A stretch of 64,000 nucleotides of DNA from NCBI RefSeq assembly GCF_900215725.1, contig NZ_LT962469.1:171675-235674 (forward strand), written 5' to 3'. A program made the position numbers and the translations under genes. Under the pieces are notes generated by a model that had not been told where the DNA came from, did no database searches, and saw only the letters and a program-made list of their open reading frames with translations. Of the stretch, positions 14,192 through 23,131 are shown in pieces (the stretch's first letter is position 1; each line of letters starts with the position of its first letter). Source of the DNA: Ezakiella peruensis. Lineage in GTDB: Bacteria; Bacillota; Clostridia; Tissierellales; Peptoniphilaceae.

Positions 14192-17100
14192 ATGAAAAAT
14201 TTAAAAAATATTTTATCAGTAGCATTAGCAGTATTAATGCTTGTAGTACCAAACTTGGGAATGATTAAAGAAATTAGTGCAGTTGATGAGGGATATGTAG
14301 TACCAGTAGAAATTAATGATGACAATTTTAAAATTGAAGGACTTGAAAAACCTATAGATGGTGATTTAGAAAAAAGAACAATTACAGCAAAATATACTGA
14401 GGGTACAGAATCGCAAAGTATAAATTGTGTTATGACAATTACTAACAAAATTAAACCTCAAAGAAAAGTTTATTTTTCGTTAATATTAAACTCTATGGGT
14501 GAATACTTGAACAAAAAAGATACAGAGATTGAACTAGTTTTTTTTAAGGGAGATCAAATAAAGATTGATGTCTCCTTAGATGAAATTAAAGTAAATAAAA
14601 ATCTAGCTTCAACACTTAGATACGGGTCAGCTAGCGCTCCAGGAAAGCCAGTGGAAACAATTTATTCGGATAACTTTTCTAGAACATATTATCCTCAACC
14701 AGTTGAAGTTGAAGGAGATGGAATAAAGGATTTAAAACCTGTAAGACTATCTTTTAATGGAGTTCAAGGATACCACAGAACTTTAAGAGTTGATACAAAC
14801 ACAGGCAAATATGTAAAAGAGATGATGGAAAATTCAAATACAAAACCAATTTCTTATGATAACTATTTTTTTGAAATTACAGGCGGATACAATCAAATGA
14901 ATGAAACAAATGATTTCACATCAGATGATTTACTTTCTAATTATTTTGTAGATATAGAAAATGGAACATTATCATCTAGTTTTACAGCTACTCCACTAAT
15001 TTTTACAACATCTAAAAGTATGACAAGTTTAAATTATTCAGTACAAAAAGGAACGAATACTATTGCCAGTGGTAGAATAAACCCAGGAGAGATTTTTGGG
15101 TTAAGACATCGACACGATGATAATAGGGAAGAACCTGGTTATACAAAAAAAGATATAAAAAATTCGGATGGTTCTTATGGTGGCTATTTGAATAAAGCAA
15201 ACCTATTAAAAATTGTTATTACTGGATACTCATCACCAGAGCCATCAAATCCATCTGAAGATGAAGAAATCACAAAGAAAATAACAATTCTTGAAGAAAA
15301 GATTGTTAAATATGAAAAAGAAATTGAAGAAAAGGATAAAACAATTTCAGATAAGACAACAGAAAATGACAACCTTAAAGCAGAAATTGATAAGATTAAA
15401 GAAGAAATCGAAAATCTTAAAAAAGAAAGAGATGATCTTAAAAAACAACTTGAAGCAGGTGGAACAGCTGACGAAGCTACTAAAAAAGAATTAGAAGATA
15501 CTAAGAATAAATTATCTGAAGCAGAAGCTGACTTAGAAAAAGCAAAAGCTGAATTAGAAGCTCTAAAAAACGCAGAAGCTGAATCACTAGAAAAAGCAAA
15601 AGAAAATGCTAAAGATCAAATTTCTAATAACGACAACCTAGATGAAACACAAAAAGCTGAAGCAACTGAAAAAGTTGACAACGCTCAAACTGTTGAAGAA
15701 GTCAATAAGATCGTTGGCGATTTAGCACTAGCTGATCTAGAAAAGAAATTAGCTGAAAAAGATAAAGCTCTTGAAGAAAAAGAGGCCGACCTTACAAAAG
15801 CTAATGAAGAAATCGAAAATCTTAAAGCAGAAATTGAAGCTTTAAAAGAAAAGTTAGCAGCTTCAGGAGACAACGAAGAAACACAAAAACTTATTGAAGA
15901 AAAAAATAAGCAAATTAAAGAACTTGAAGATAAAGTTGCAAAAGATGAAGAAGAAATCGAAAATCTTAAAAAAGAAAATCAAGATTTAAAAGACAGAATT
16001 GCTGAATTAGAAAAATCTATTAATGATAGCGATGACGAAAAACTAAAAACAATTGCTGAAAAAGAAAAAGAAATTGCTGATCTTAACAATAAAATTGCTG
16101 ACCTAGAAAAAGCAAAAGCTGAGTTAGAAGCTCTAAAGAAAGCTGACGCTGAATCACTAGAAAAAGCAAAAGAAAATGCTAAAGATCAAATTTCAAAAGA
16201 TGAAAATCTAGATGAAGCACAAAAAGCTGAAGCAACTACAAAAGTTGACAATGCTCAAACTGTTGAAGAAGTCAACAAGATTGTTGGCGATTTAGCACTA
16301 GCTGATCTAGAAAAGAAATTAGCTGAAAAAGATAAAGCTCTTGAAGAAAAAGAAGCAGCTCTTGAAAAGTCTAATAAAGAACTTAAAGAAGCTAAAGAAA
16401 AACTCGAAGGAAGTCTAAAAGAAAAAGTTGAAGAACTTGAAAAAATCAAAAAAGAATTAGCTGATCTTAAGAAAAATAAATTTGATGAAGAAGAAAAAGA
16501 AAAAGAAGATAAAAAGAATGAAAATGATCCTGCTTATCAAAAGAAAAAACTTCAAGATTTAGTTGAATCAGCAAAGAGAATCAGATATCCATCTGAAGAT
16601 CTTGAAAGAGCTATCGATCAAGCATACGATGTTTTATATAATAGATATTCAGAACTTGAAGATTATAAATGGGCAATCGAAAACCTTGAAAGAATTCTTC
16701 AAAACATGAAAGATAATAGAAGAAATCGTTATAAGCTAGAAGTTGAAGATATCAATGCTACAGATAAAGAAATTACTGGTAAAACAGAAACTAAGTGGTA
16801 TATTGATATTTACAATGGAAATAAACGAATTTTAAGCGGACAAGCAGACTACAAAGGCAACTTTACCATTGAAGTTAAAAAGGATAAATTCAAGGCAAAA
16901 GATAAGCTAAAAGTTGTAGCAACTGATCCTATGGATAACAACAAGTATAAAGAAATTGAAGTTGAAGTTGGTGGAGAAGGCAATTCTGTCACAAATCAAG
17001 AAGGAACTGTTATTACTCCTGATATGCTAAAAGCTGAAGGTCACGATCCTAACGAAATGGCAGTATTCCCAATTAATAAGAGCTATTATAACATTATTAA

Positions 17101-17497
17101 GAATGGCGAAAAAACAACTGTCTATATGGACGTAAATTCATATGCAGTAAATGGAAGAACAATGCTTCCAATCAGATTTGCAGCTAACGCTTTAGGATAC
17201 AATGTAGAGTATGATGAATTAAATAAAGAAGCTATCTTTACTAATACTTCAAATCCAGTATTGGCTAAGGCAACATTTAGAATGAATGTATTTACAGGAT
17301 ACATTTATGGATCAAATGGCACAACTTACCAAATGGATCAAAGACCAGTTATTAACAATCAAAGAACATTTGTTTCTATCTCTAATTTAGCCAAAGCTTT
17401 TGGAGGAACACACGGAAACATTAACGATGGTGTTAAAAACACAATTGAATGGGATCAAGCAAACTATTCTGCAATCCTATTTAAATTTGCTAAATAA
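14192..17497 (+). CDS. Large secreted coiled-coil surface protein with two GA-like modules
   Basis: A 1101-residue protein with a signal peptide (about 1-30), a folded N-terminal region (about 30-350), long coiled coils (about 360-800), and a C-terminal copper-amine-oxidase N-like 'stalk' domain (about 945-1100, with NGRTMLPIRFAANALGY). Two near-identical segments (about 464-511 and 654-701: AKENAKDQI.., QKAEAT.KVDNAQTVEEVNK) match the three-helix GA/albumin-binding module pattern known from Finegoldia PAB and streptococcal protein G. There is no LPXTG, so attachment is by another route. The ribosome site AAGGAGG is 11 bases from ATG. It lies in the conjugation module, so it could aid mating contact or host binding. 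Confidence 0.75.
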   Translation: MKNLKNILSVALAVLMLVVPNLGMIKEISAVDEGYVVPVEINDDNFKIEGLEKPIDGDLEKRTITAKYTEGTESQSINCVMTITNKIKPQRKVYFSLILNSMGEYLNKKDTEIELVFFKGDQIKIDVSLDEIKVNKNLASTLRYGSASAPGKPVETIYSDNFSRTYYPQPVEVEGDGIKDLKPVRLSFNGVQGYHRTLRVDTNTGKYVKEMMENSNTKPISYDNYFFEITGGYNQMNETNDFTSDDLLSNYFVDIENGTLSSSFTATPLIFTTSKSMTSLNYSVQKGTNTIASGRINPGEIFGLRHRHDDNREEPGYTKKDIKNSDGSYGGYLNKANLLKIVITGYSSPEPSNPSEDEEITKKITILEEKIVKYEKEIEEKDKTISDKTTENDNLKAEIDKIKEEIENLKKERDDLKKQLEAGGTADEATKKELEDTKNKLSEAEADLEKAKAELEALKNAEAESLEKAKENAKDQISNNDNLDETQKAEATEKVDNAQTVEEVNKIVGDLALADLEKKLAEKDKALEEKEADLTKANEEIENLKAEIEALKEKLAASGDNEETQKLIEEKNKQIKELEDKVAKDEEEIENLKKENQDLKDRIAELEKSINDSDDEKLKTIAEKEKEIADLNNKIADLEKAKAELEALKKADAESLEKAKENAKDQISKDENLDEAQKAEATTKVDNAQTVEEVNKIVGDLALADLEKKLAEKDKALEEKEAALEKSNKELKEAKEKLEGSLKEKVEELEKIKKELADLKKNKFDEEEKEKEDKKNENDPAYQKKKLQDLVESAKRIRYPSEDLERAIDQAYDVLYNRYSELEDYKWAIENLERILQNMKDNRRNRYKLEVEDINATDKEITGKTETKWYIDIYNGNKRILSGQADYKGNFTIEVKKDKFKAKDKLKVVATDPMDNNKYKEIEVEVGGEGNSVTNQEGTVITPDMLKAEGHDPNEMAVFPINKSYYNIIKNGEKTTVYMDVNSYAVNGRTMLPIRFAANALGYNVEYDELNKEAIFTNTSNPVLAKATFRMNVFTGYIYGSNGTTYQMDQRPVINNQRTFVSISNLAKAFGGTHGNINDGVKNTIEWDQANYSAILFKFAK
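15528..15784 (+). repeat. Internal 257-bp repeat, copy 1 (GA-like module)
   Basis: Nearly identical to 16098-16354 at a distance of 570 bp (190 codons). It encodes coiled coil, GA-like module and coiled coil, showing module duplication. Confidence 0.85.
16098..16354 (+). repeat. Internal 257-bp repeat, copy 2 (GA-like module)
   Basis: Second copy of the block at 15528-15784. The few differences (for example NNDNLDE to KDENLDE) are mostly conservative. The pair could recombine and change module number. Confidence 0.85.
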
Positions 17498-17516
17498 TAA
17501 AATAATAAACTATTGC

Positions 17517-17549
17517 AAAAGCTATAATCCTCGTGGTTATAGCTTTTTG
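17517..17549 (+). terminator. Intrinsic terminator behind the surface protein
   Basis: A perfect nine-pair stem AAGCTATAA/TTATAGCTT with five T, so the surface protein is a separate transcription unit from the following transfer genes. Confidence 0.88.
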
Positions 17550-17579
17550 CTTATAGTACTAAATTAAAGGAGAGAGTTA

Positions 17580-18497
17580 ATGAAAAGCAAAAATAAATTA
17601 TTAGCGTATATACTCCTGGCAGCAATTACACTTAATATAAATTCTGGCATAAGAGCTGAAGGCGAAATAACAGATATTTATAGTGAAAATAAGGAATCAG
17701 AAGTCATTTCTGTTGAAACTTATACTCAACCTGCAAGTGATTATTTTAATGTAGATCCAGAAGATTTTAGACCGACAAGAAATGAGGATAATATCGTAGA
17801 TCCAAATCCAAATAACTCAATACCTTTAACAGATCTTGATACTCAAAATGTCATTAAAAAAATACCAAGGGTTGAAGGTGGAAATATAAAAGCAACAAAT
17901 ATTCTAGCAACTAAGCCTAGCAAAGCAAGGGCGACAGTTACAGAAAATGTTGATCAAAATGCTAAGGACATAACGCCTAAAATTGAAGAAAAACAAAAAC
18001 AACCAGAGGAAAAAACTGACAATGAAATTGATATGCGTCAATTCATGAGAATTAAAACAGCTTCTGGAAAAGAGTTTTTAATTGTAGTAGATCACGGAAA
18101 AGACAAAGAAAATGTTCAAATGCTCACAGAAGTTAGTGAACAAGATTTATTGAATTTAATTGAAGGTCAAAGCGTTGAAGATAAAATGAAAGCTGAGCAA
18201 GAGGCTGCAAGACTTCAACTTGAGCAAGAAAGAAAAGAATTCGAAGAAAATAAAAAAGCTGAAGAAGAGAGATTAAAACAAGAGAGAAACAAACAGTCTG
18301 AAAAGACTAAGTCAGGCAGTTCAAATTGGATAACATTTCTTCTAATGGCAATATTTGCAGGTGGATTTGTATACTACAAGAAGAAAAAATCAGAAGATTA
18401 TGTTTCTGATGAAAGCAATGAAGAAGATGATGATTATTACTCAGATTCAGATGAAATAGACTATGATGAATATTTTGAGGAGGAAGATGATGAATAA
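17580..18497 (+). CDS. CD1107-type (DUF4366) transfer-associated surface protein
   Basis: The 305-residue protein has a signal peptide (about 1-26), a low-complexity extracellular stretch, and the hallmark block FLIVVDHGKD..NVQMLTEVSEQDLLNLIE (about 160-197) of the CD1107/DUF4366 family found in many clostridial ICEs. A charged coil follows, then one membrane segment (about 248-263, SNWITFLLMAIFAGGFVYY) and an acidic cytoplasmic tail. It probably forms part of the mating channel at the cell surface. ATG follows AAAGGAGAG. Its stop overlaps the SSB start. Confidence 0.8.
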   Translation: MKSKNKLLAYILLAAITLNINSGIRAEGEITDIYSENKESEVISVETYTQPASDYFNVDPEDFRPTRNEDNIVDPNPNNSIPLTDLDTQNVIKKIPRVEGGNIKATNILATKPSKARATVTENVDQNAKDITPKIEEKQKQPEEKTDNEIDMRQFMRIKTASGKEFLIVVDHGKDKENVQMLTEVSEQDLLNLIEGQSVEDKMKAEQEAARLQLEQERKEFEENKKAEEERLKQERNKQSEKTKSGSSNWITFLLMAIFAGGFVYYKKKKSEDYVSDESNEEDDDYYSDSDEIDYDEYFEEEDDE

Positions 18498-18948
18498 TGT
18501 AACCTTAATTGGCAGACTTGCAACCAATCCAGATATAAGAAGTATTCCCTCCAATGGGCAAATCATCACTAGTTTTATCCTTGCTGTTGATAGAGGATAT
18601 TCGAAAGAAAAAAGACTAGAGTGTGAAGCAGAGGGTCGGCCTACAGCTGATTTTATTAAAGTAACATTCTGGGGCAAAATTGGAGAAACAATCGCAGAAT
18701 ACTTTTATAAAAGCAGAAGAATTGCTATAAAAGGAGAAATAAGAACTGGAAGGTATGAAACTGCCGAGGGAATAACCCGATACACAACTGAAATATTAGG
18801 ACAAACTTTTGAATTTGTTGACTGGGTAGACGAGGATAAATTAATAAGTCCTCAGCCATACACATCAAGAGAGTTGGACAATAAAAGAAATAGAAATGAA
18901 AACGTAGTGGAAGACTTTATTCCATACAATGAAGAAATTCCGTTTTAA
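18490..18948 (+). CDS. ssb: Single-stranded DNA-binding protein
   Basis: A 152-residue SSB with N-terminal OB fold (MNNVTLIGRLATNPDIRS..) and the classic acidic C-terminal tip ending EEIPF, which recruits repair and replication proteins. The ATG at 18490 follows GAGGAGG by six bases, overlapping the stop of the DUF4366 gene by 8 bp; an ATG three bases earlier is also possible. It likely protects the transferred single strand or the ICE replication fork. It differs clearly from the tail-variant SSB at 13503. Confidence 0.92.
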   Translation: MNNVTLIGRLATNPDIRSIPSNGQIITSFILAVDRGYSKEKRLECEAEGRPTADFIKVTFWGKIGETIAEYFYKSRRIAIKGEIRTGRYETAEGITRYTTEILGQTFEFVDWVDEDKLISPQPYTSRELDNKRNRNENVVEDFIPYNEEIPF

Positions 18949-18960
18949 TAGGAGGAAAAT

Positions 18961-19368
18961 ATGAAAACATTTAAATATATATCGCTAGCGCTAGTGTTAA
19001 TGCTAACAATTTTTGCAGTACCGACACTAGCAGAAGGAGCTGGCATTGGCGAAGCCGCACTTAAATACATCGAAATATTATTTGATGATGTAATTAAAAA
19101 TGTCGTAGCACTATTTGGCGCTGGATTTTTGTTGTCAGGTGCCATGCAAATGATTGAAGGAACGCAACAAGAAAATGCAGCTGCAAAAACACAAGGCTGG
19201 AAAATGCTAGGCGCTGGAGCGGGTATACTGCTAATAGCTTTTACTGCTGTTCCAGGACTTAAAAATCTTGTATTAGAGTTACTAGGTGGAGGAAGCTCAA
19301 CAGGTGCTTTAATTATCAACAGTAATGTTCAAAAAGCAATGACCAATGTATTATCGCCTCTGTTTTAG
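18961..19368 (+). CDS. VirB2/Maff2-like pilin-type membrane protein
   Basis: The 135-residue protein has a signal peptide (cleavage probably near LAEG, residue 22-25) and two hydrophobic segments (about 40-60 and 82-105) separated by a short polar loop. This is the arrangement of VirB2/TrbC and Maff2-type proteins. It should be the pilin-like subunit of the channel. ATG follows ATAGGAGG. Its neighbours are VirB6/TrbL-like, PrgI and VirB4 genes in standard order. Confidence 0.75.
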   Translation: MKTFKYISLALVLMLTIFAVPTLAEGAGIGEAALKYIEILFDDVIKNVVALFGAGFLLSGAMQMIEGTQQENAAAKTQGWKMLGAGAGILLIAFTAVPGLKNLVLELLGGGSSTGALIINSNVQKAMTNVLSPLF

Positions 19369-19401
19369 GGGTGATAATCATTTTCAAGAGGTGATTAGAT
19401 T

Positions 19402-20328
19402 ATGAATATAATTACAATGTTAAGCTCTTGGTTTATTAATAATATAGTTATTGGAATACTTGGCATTGATACTTGGTTTGACAACTTAATCAGAGGTGCT
19501 ATAAAAAACAACTTAACAAATATTACGGCAGGTGATGGAATGGTTTCAATAAATTCCGTATCCGATCAAGTTAAGTTTGTTCCAACTGATTATGGCGGAG
19601 TTTACGACATACTAAACAGACTTAATAAAGAAGTAATAATACCCATAGGGATAATAATATTATCGTCACTGCTTTTTTATACTCTTATAGATGAAATATT
19701 AGAAAAAAATAAAATACAAGAAAGCATTACAGTTGAATTCTTAATAAAGCTTTTTTTAAAGGCTACATTAGGATTGTTTGTAATAAACAATGCATGGAAT
19801 ATATCAGTTGCTATACTAGATTTTTCTGCACAAATTATAGAAAAAGTAGCAAGTGTAATATCTGCTGGTAGTTCATCGACTGGAACAGATTTTCAAGCTT
19901 TTGAAACAATGATAGACAGCATGAGTGGTGGCGATTTAATATGGCCTCTCGTTCTTTCTATGGTGGCAAATCTTACCTTATCTCTTGGAACCATGTTTAT
20001 GTATATTCTAATTTACTCAAGAATTATTGAAATTTACCTGTTGATATCTACATCTGCTATACCTATTTCCACATACATGAATAAAGAATGGAGCCAAATA
20101 GGAAATAATCATATTAAAAAGATATCAGCAAAGGGACTGCAAGGAGTTTTGCTAGTAATGGTATTTGGCATAATGGGAGGACTACAACAAAGCATTCTCC
20201 ATAGTGTAGGATTAGGACAAGCTGGAATTTCAAGTGCAATGCTACAACTACTTGCCTTTTCAATAGTAACCATAATAATGCTAAGTAAAACAGGAAGCAT
20301 AGCTAATTCAATAGTTGGTGCAAACTAA
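19402..20328 (+). CDS. TrbL/VirB6-like polytopic channel protein
   Basis: The 308-residue protein has about six membrane segments (near 5-20, 78-98, 115-135, 185-210, 240-262 and 275-295). Its N-terminal half resembles CD1112-type VirB6/TrbL-like conjugation proteins of clostridial ICEs. It would form the inner-membrane core of the type IV channel. ATG follows AGAGGTG. It is placed directly between the pilin-like and PrgI genes. Confidence 0.75.
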   Translation: MNIITMLSSWFINNIVIGILGIDTWFDNLIRGAIKNNLTNITAGDGMVSINSVSDQVKFVPTDYGGVYDILNRLNKEVIIPIGIIILSSLLFYTLIDEILEKNKIQESITVEFLIKLFLKATLGLFVINNAWNISVAILDFSAQIIEKVASVISAGSSSTGTDFQAFETMIDSMSGGDLIWPLVLSMVANLTLSLGTMFMYILIYSRIIEIYLLISTSAIPISTYMNKEWSQIGNNHIKKISAKGLQGVLLVMVFGIMGGLQQSILHSVGLGQAGISSAMLQLLAFSIVTIIMLSKTGSIANSIVGAN

Positions 20329-20342
20329 AAAGGAGGGATTTA

Positions 20343-20723
20343 ATGGCATATGTAGAAGTACCTAAAGATTTAGGCGAAGTAAAAACAAAAATTATATTCG
20401 GACTAACAAGCAGACAACTTGTTTACTTGTTAGCTGGTGGACTTTTAGGAATAGGAACATATTTAATTGCTAGAAGCAAGTTAGGAGATTCTGCGGCATC
20501 GCTTTTATTAATGATAGTTAGTGGTCCTGTAATTGTATCAGGTTTTTACAGTAAAGATGGAAAAACTTTAATGCAATATTTAAAAATGATACTAAAAGAC
20601 GATTTAACACCAAGAAAAAGAATTTATCAAACAAATAATAAATATAAAATAAAGAAAGGGAGAGAAAACAGTGGCAACAAAAACATCAAAAACCGCAAAA
20701 AAGGCACAAGGCAAAAACGTTAA
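20343..20723 (+). CDS. PrgI-family conjugation protein (VirB3-like)
   Basis: The 126-residue protein begins AYVEVPKDLGEVKTKIIFGL, the PrgI family signature, with two membrane segments (about 28-45 and 50-68) and a basic tail. PrgI is the VirB3 counterpart and pairs with the VirB4 ATPase, whose gene overlaps this one by 53 bp. ATG follows AAGGAGGG. Confidence 0.88.
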   Translation: MAYVEVPKDLGEVKTKIIFGLTSRQLVYLLAGGLLGIGTYLIARSKLGDSAASLLLMIVSGPVIVSGFYSKDGKTLMQYLKMILKDDLTPRKRIYQTNNKYKIKKGRENSGNKNIKNRKKGTRQKR

Positions 20724-23112
20724 GAAATCTACAAATAAAAATAGGGATATACAAAATAGAAGCAATAAGCCTAATTTTTTTCAAAAAATGTTTTTAAATG
20801 GAAATTTGCCATTAACTGTACAGGAAACAATTCCGTACAAAAGAATGTACCCTGATGGTATTTGCGAGTTATACGATGGCACTTTTTCTAAAACTCTTAG
20901 ATTTCAAGACACAAATTATTCCTTGGCTCAAGATGATGAAAAATTAAAGATATTTAATACTTATTCAAAGTTTTTAAATTACTTTGATGATTCCGTTCCT
21001 TTTCAACTTACTTTTTTAAATAGGAAGGGACAGGAAAAACTTCAGGGTGTCAATTATAAAGAAAAAGATGACGCTTTTAATGATATAAGAAAAGAAAGAA
21101 TGCAAATGATTGACGATCAATTAAACAAAGGAAACTCTGGAATCATTAAGTATAAATATTTAACCTTTGGAGTAAAAGGTAAAAATTATAAGCAGGTAAA
21201 ACAACGTTTACAAAGGATTGAAACAGACGTTATGAATAAATTCAAGAGAGAATTAAACACAATTGCCGAGCCTTTAAATGGCAAAGAAAGGTTAGAGGTA
21301 ATGTATAAAATAATGAATGTAGATAAACCATATAATCAATTTGCCTTTAATTGGAATAATATTAAAGGTGGAGGGTTAGATACAAAAGATTTCATAGCTC
21401 CTGGTTCGTTTAACTTTGAAAAAAGATATTTTGAAACTGGAAATGCTTTTGGCTGTACAGTTGCTTTTAATATAACTGCACCTGAACTATCTGACGAGGT
21501 TTTACTAGATTTTTTAAATATTAAAAATGATTTAGTTGTAAATATTCACGTTCAATCAATAGAACAAAGTAAGGCAATTAAAGAAGCAAAAAAGAAAATA
21601 ATGGATCTAAACCAAACAAAAGCAGACCTGCAAATGAAAAATATGCAAAAAGGCATATTTACAGATATTTCTTCGCCAACATTGAATAAGAATGTTGAAG
21701 AAGCTGAAAATCAATTAGACGCTTTGCAACAAAGAAATGAAAGACATTTTTTAACTACTTTTATTATTACAGCTACTGCTGATACTAAAAAAGAATTAGA
21801 TGATATTATATTCTCAATTAATGGTGTTATGCAAAAATATAATTGCAACATGAGAAAATTAGATTATCAACAAGAAAATGCTTTTATGTCATCTTTACCT
21901 CTGTGTTACAACGAGGTAAGGATTGACAGAAGATTGTCTACATCTGCTCTTGGAATTTTAATTCCATTTTCAGTGCAGGAGCTATATGATACAAATGGCG
22001 GTCTTAGCTATGGAGTAAACGCACAATCAAATAATATTATATTGGCAAATAGACGATCACTAACTAACCCAAATGGACTAATAATTGGCATACCAGGCAG
22101 CGGTAAATCTGTAACAGCAAAACTAGAAATAACAGACGTCTTTTTAAGCACTAATGACGATATTATTATTTCAGATCCTGAAGCGGAATATAGACCACTT
22201 GTAGAAGCTCTTGGGGGACAAGTAATTGAAGTTTCGATGAGTTCTAAAGACTATATTAATCCTATGGATATTAATGTAAACTATGGATTGGATCAAGATC
22301 CAATAGCTGTAAAATCAGACTTTATTATGGGTCTTTGTGAGCTAATATTAAAAAGGAACAATGTTGGAGGATTGAATCCAGTACAAATGTCTGTTTTGGA
22401 TAGATGTGTTAGAAAAATATATACAGAATATTTTACAAACCCAACAGAAGAAAATATGCCAATACTTGAAGATTTATATAATGAGCTTTTACAACAAAAA
22501 GATAATGCTTTAGATGCAAAAATAATTGCTGACGCATTGGAAATTTATGTAAAAGGTTCATTGAATGTTTTTAACAACAAAACGAATGTTGACCTAAACA
22601 ATAGAATCGTTTGCTATGACATTAAAAATATCGGTAGAACTCAAGAAAAAATTGGGATGTTAATAATTCAAGATAACGTATGGAATCAGGTATCTAAGAA
22701 TAGAGATGTAGGTCGTGCAACTTGGTTTTACCAAGACGAATTTCATAAACAATTAAGGGACGATCAATCAACAGCTTACAGTCTAGATTTCTGGAAACGT
22801 TTTAGAAAGTGGGGAGGAATACCAACGGGTATTACTCAGAATATAAAAGACTTGTTAAGAAATTTTGAAACAGAGAATATTTTAGATAACTCTGACTTCT
22901 TGATTATGATGAACCAAGCAGCTGGGGATAGAAATATTATAGCTAAGAAATTACAGGTATCAGACGATCAACTGAGCTTTGTTATTGATTCTCCAGTTGG
23001 AGAAGGACTTATAAAGTATGGATCTCAAATAGTTCCATTTAGAAACAAGGTTCCTAGAGATACAAAATTATATAAATTAATAACAACTAAACCAGGAGAA
23101 TCTGAAATATAA
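20671..23112 (+). CDS. virB4: VirB4/TraE-type conjugation ATPase
   Basis: An 813-residue ATPase that powers assembly and function of the type IV channel. The N-terminus is short and basic, followed by the VirB4 N-domain. Walker A GIPGSGKS is at 473-480 and Walker B WFYQDEFH has its acidic pair near 689. A GTG start after AAAGGGAGAG is used; it lies within the PrgI gene, which suggests coupled translation. Length and order match clostridial ICEs of the Tn1549/CTn type. Confidence 0.93.
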   Translation: MATKTSKTAKKAQGKNVKKSTNKNRDIQNRSNKPNFFQKMFLNGNLPLTVQETIPYKRMYPDGICELYDGTFSKTLRFQDTNYSLAQDDEKLKIFNTYSKFLNYFDDSVPFQLTFLNRKGQEKLQGVNYKEKDDAFNDIRKERMQMIDDQLNKGNSGIIKYKYLTFGVKGKNYKQVKQRLQRIETDVMNKFKRELNTIAEPLNGKERLEVMYKIMNVDKPYNQFAFNWNNIKGGGLDTKDFIAPGSFNFEKRYFETGNAFGCTVAFNITAPELSDEVLLDFLNIKNDLVVNIHVQSIEQSKAIKEAKKKIMDLNQTKADLQMKNMQKGIFTDISSPTLNKNVEEAENQLDALQQRNERHFLTTFIITATADTKKELDDIIFSINGVMQKYNCNMRKLDYQQENAFMSSLPLCYNEVRIDRRLSTSALGILIPFSVQELYDTNGGLSYGVNAQSNNIILANRRSLTNPNGLIIGIPGSGKSVTAKLEITDVFLSTNDDIIISDPEAEYRPLVEALGGQVIEVSMSSKDYINPMDINVNYGLDQDPIAVKSDFIMGLCELILKRNNVGGLNPVQMSVLDRCVRKIYTEYFTNPTEENMPILEDLYNELLQQKDNALDAKIIADALEIYVKGSLNVFNNKTNVDLNNRIVCYDIKNIGRTQEKIGMLIIQDNVWNQVSKNRDVGRATWFYQDEFHKQLRDDQSTAYSLDFWKRFRKWGGIPTGITQNIKDLLRNFETENILDNSDFLIMMNQAAGDRNIIAKKLQVSDDQLSFVIDSPVGEGLIKYGSQIVPFRNKVPRDTKLYKLITTKPGESEI

Positions 23113-23131
23113 AGTTTGAAAGGAGTTTGCT

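Noticed and set aside
15184-16449. Other frames within the coiled-coil surface protein
   Set aside because: They mirror the repetitive Lys/Glu codons and repeat with the 570-bp duplication.
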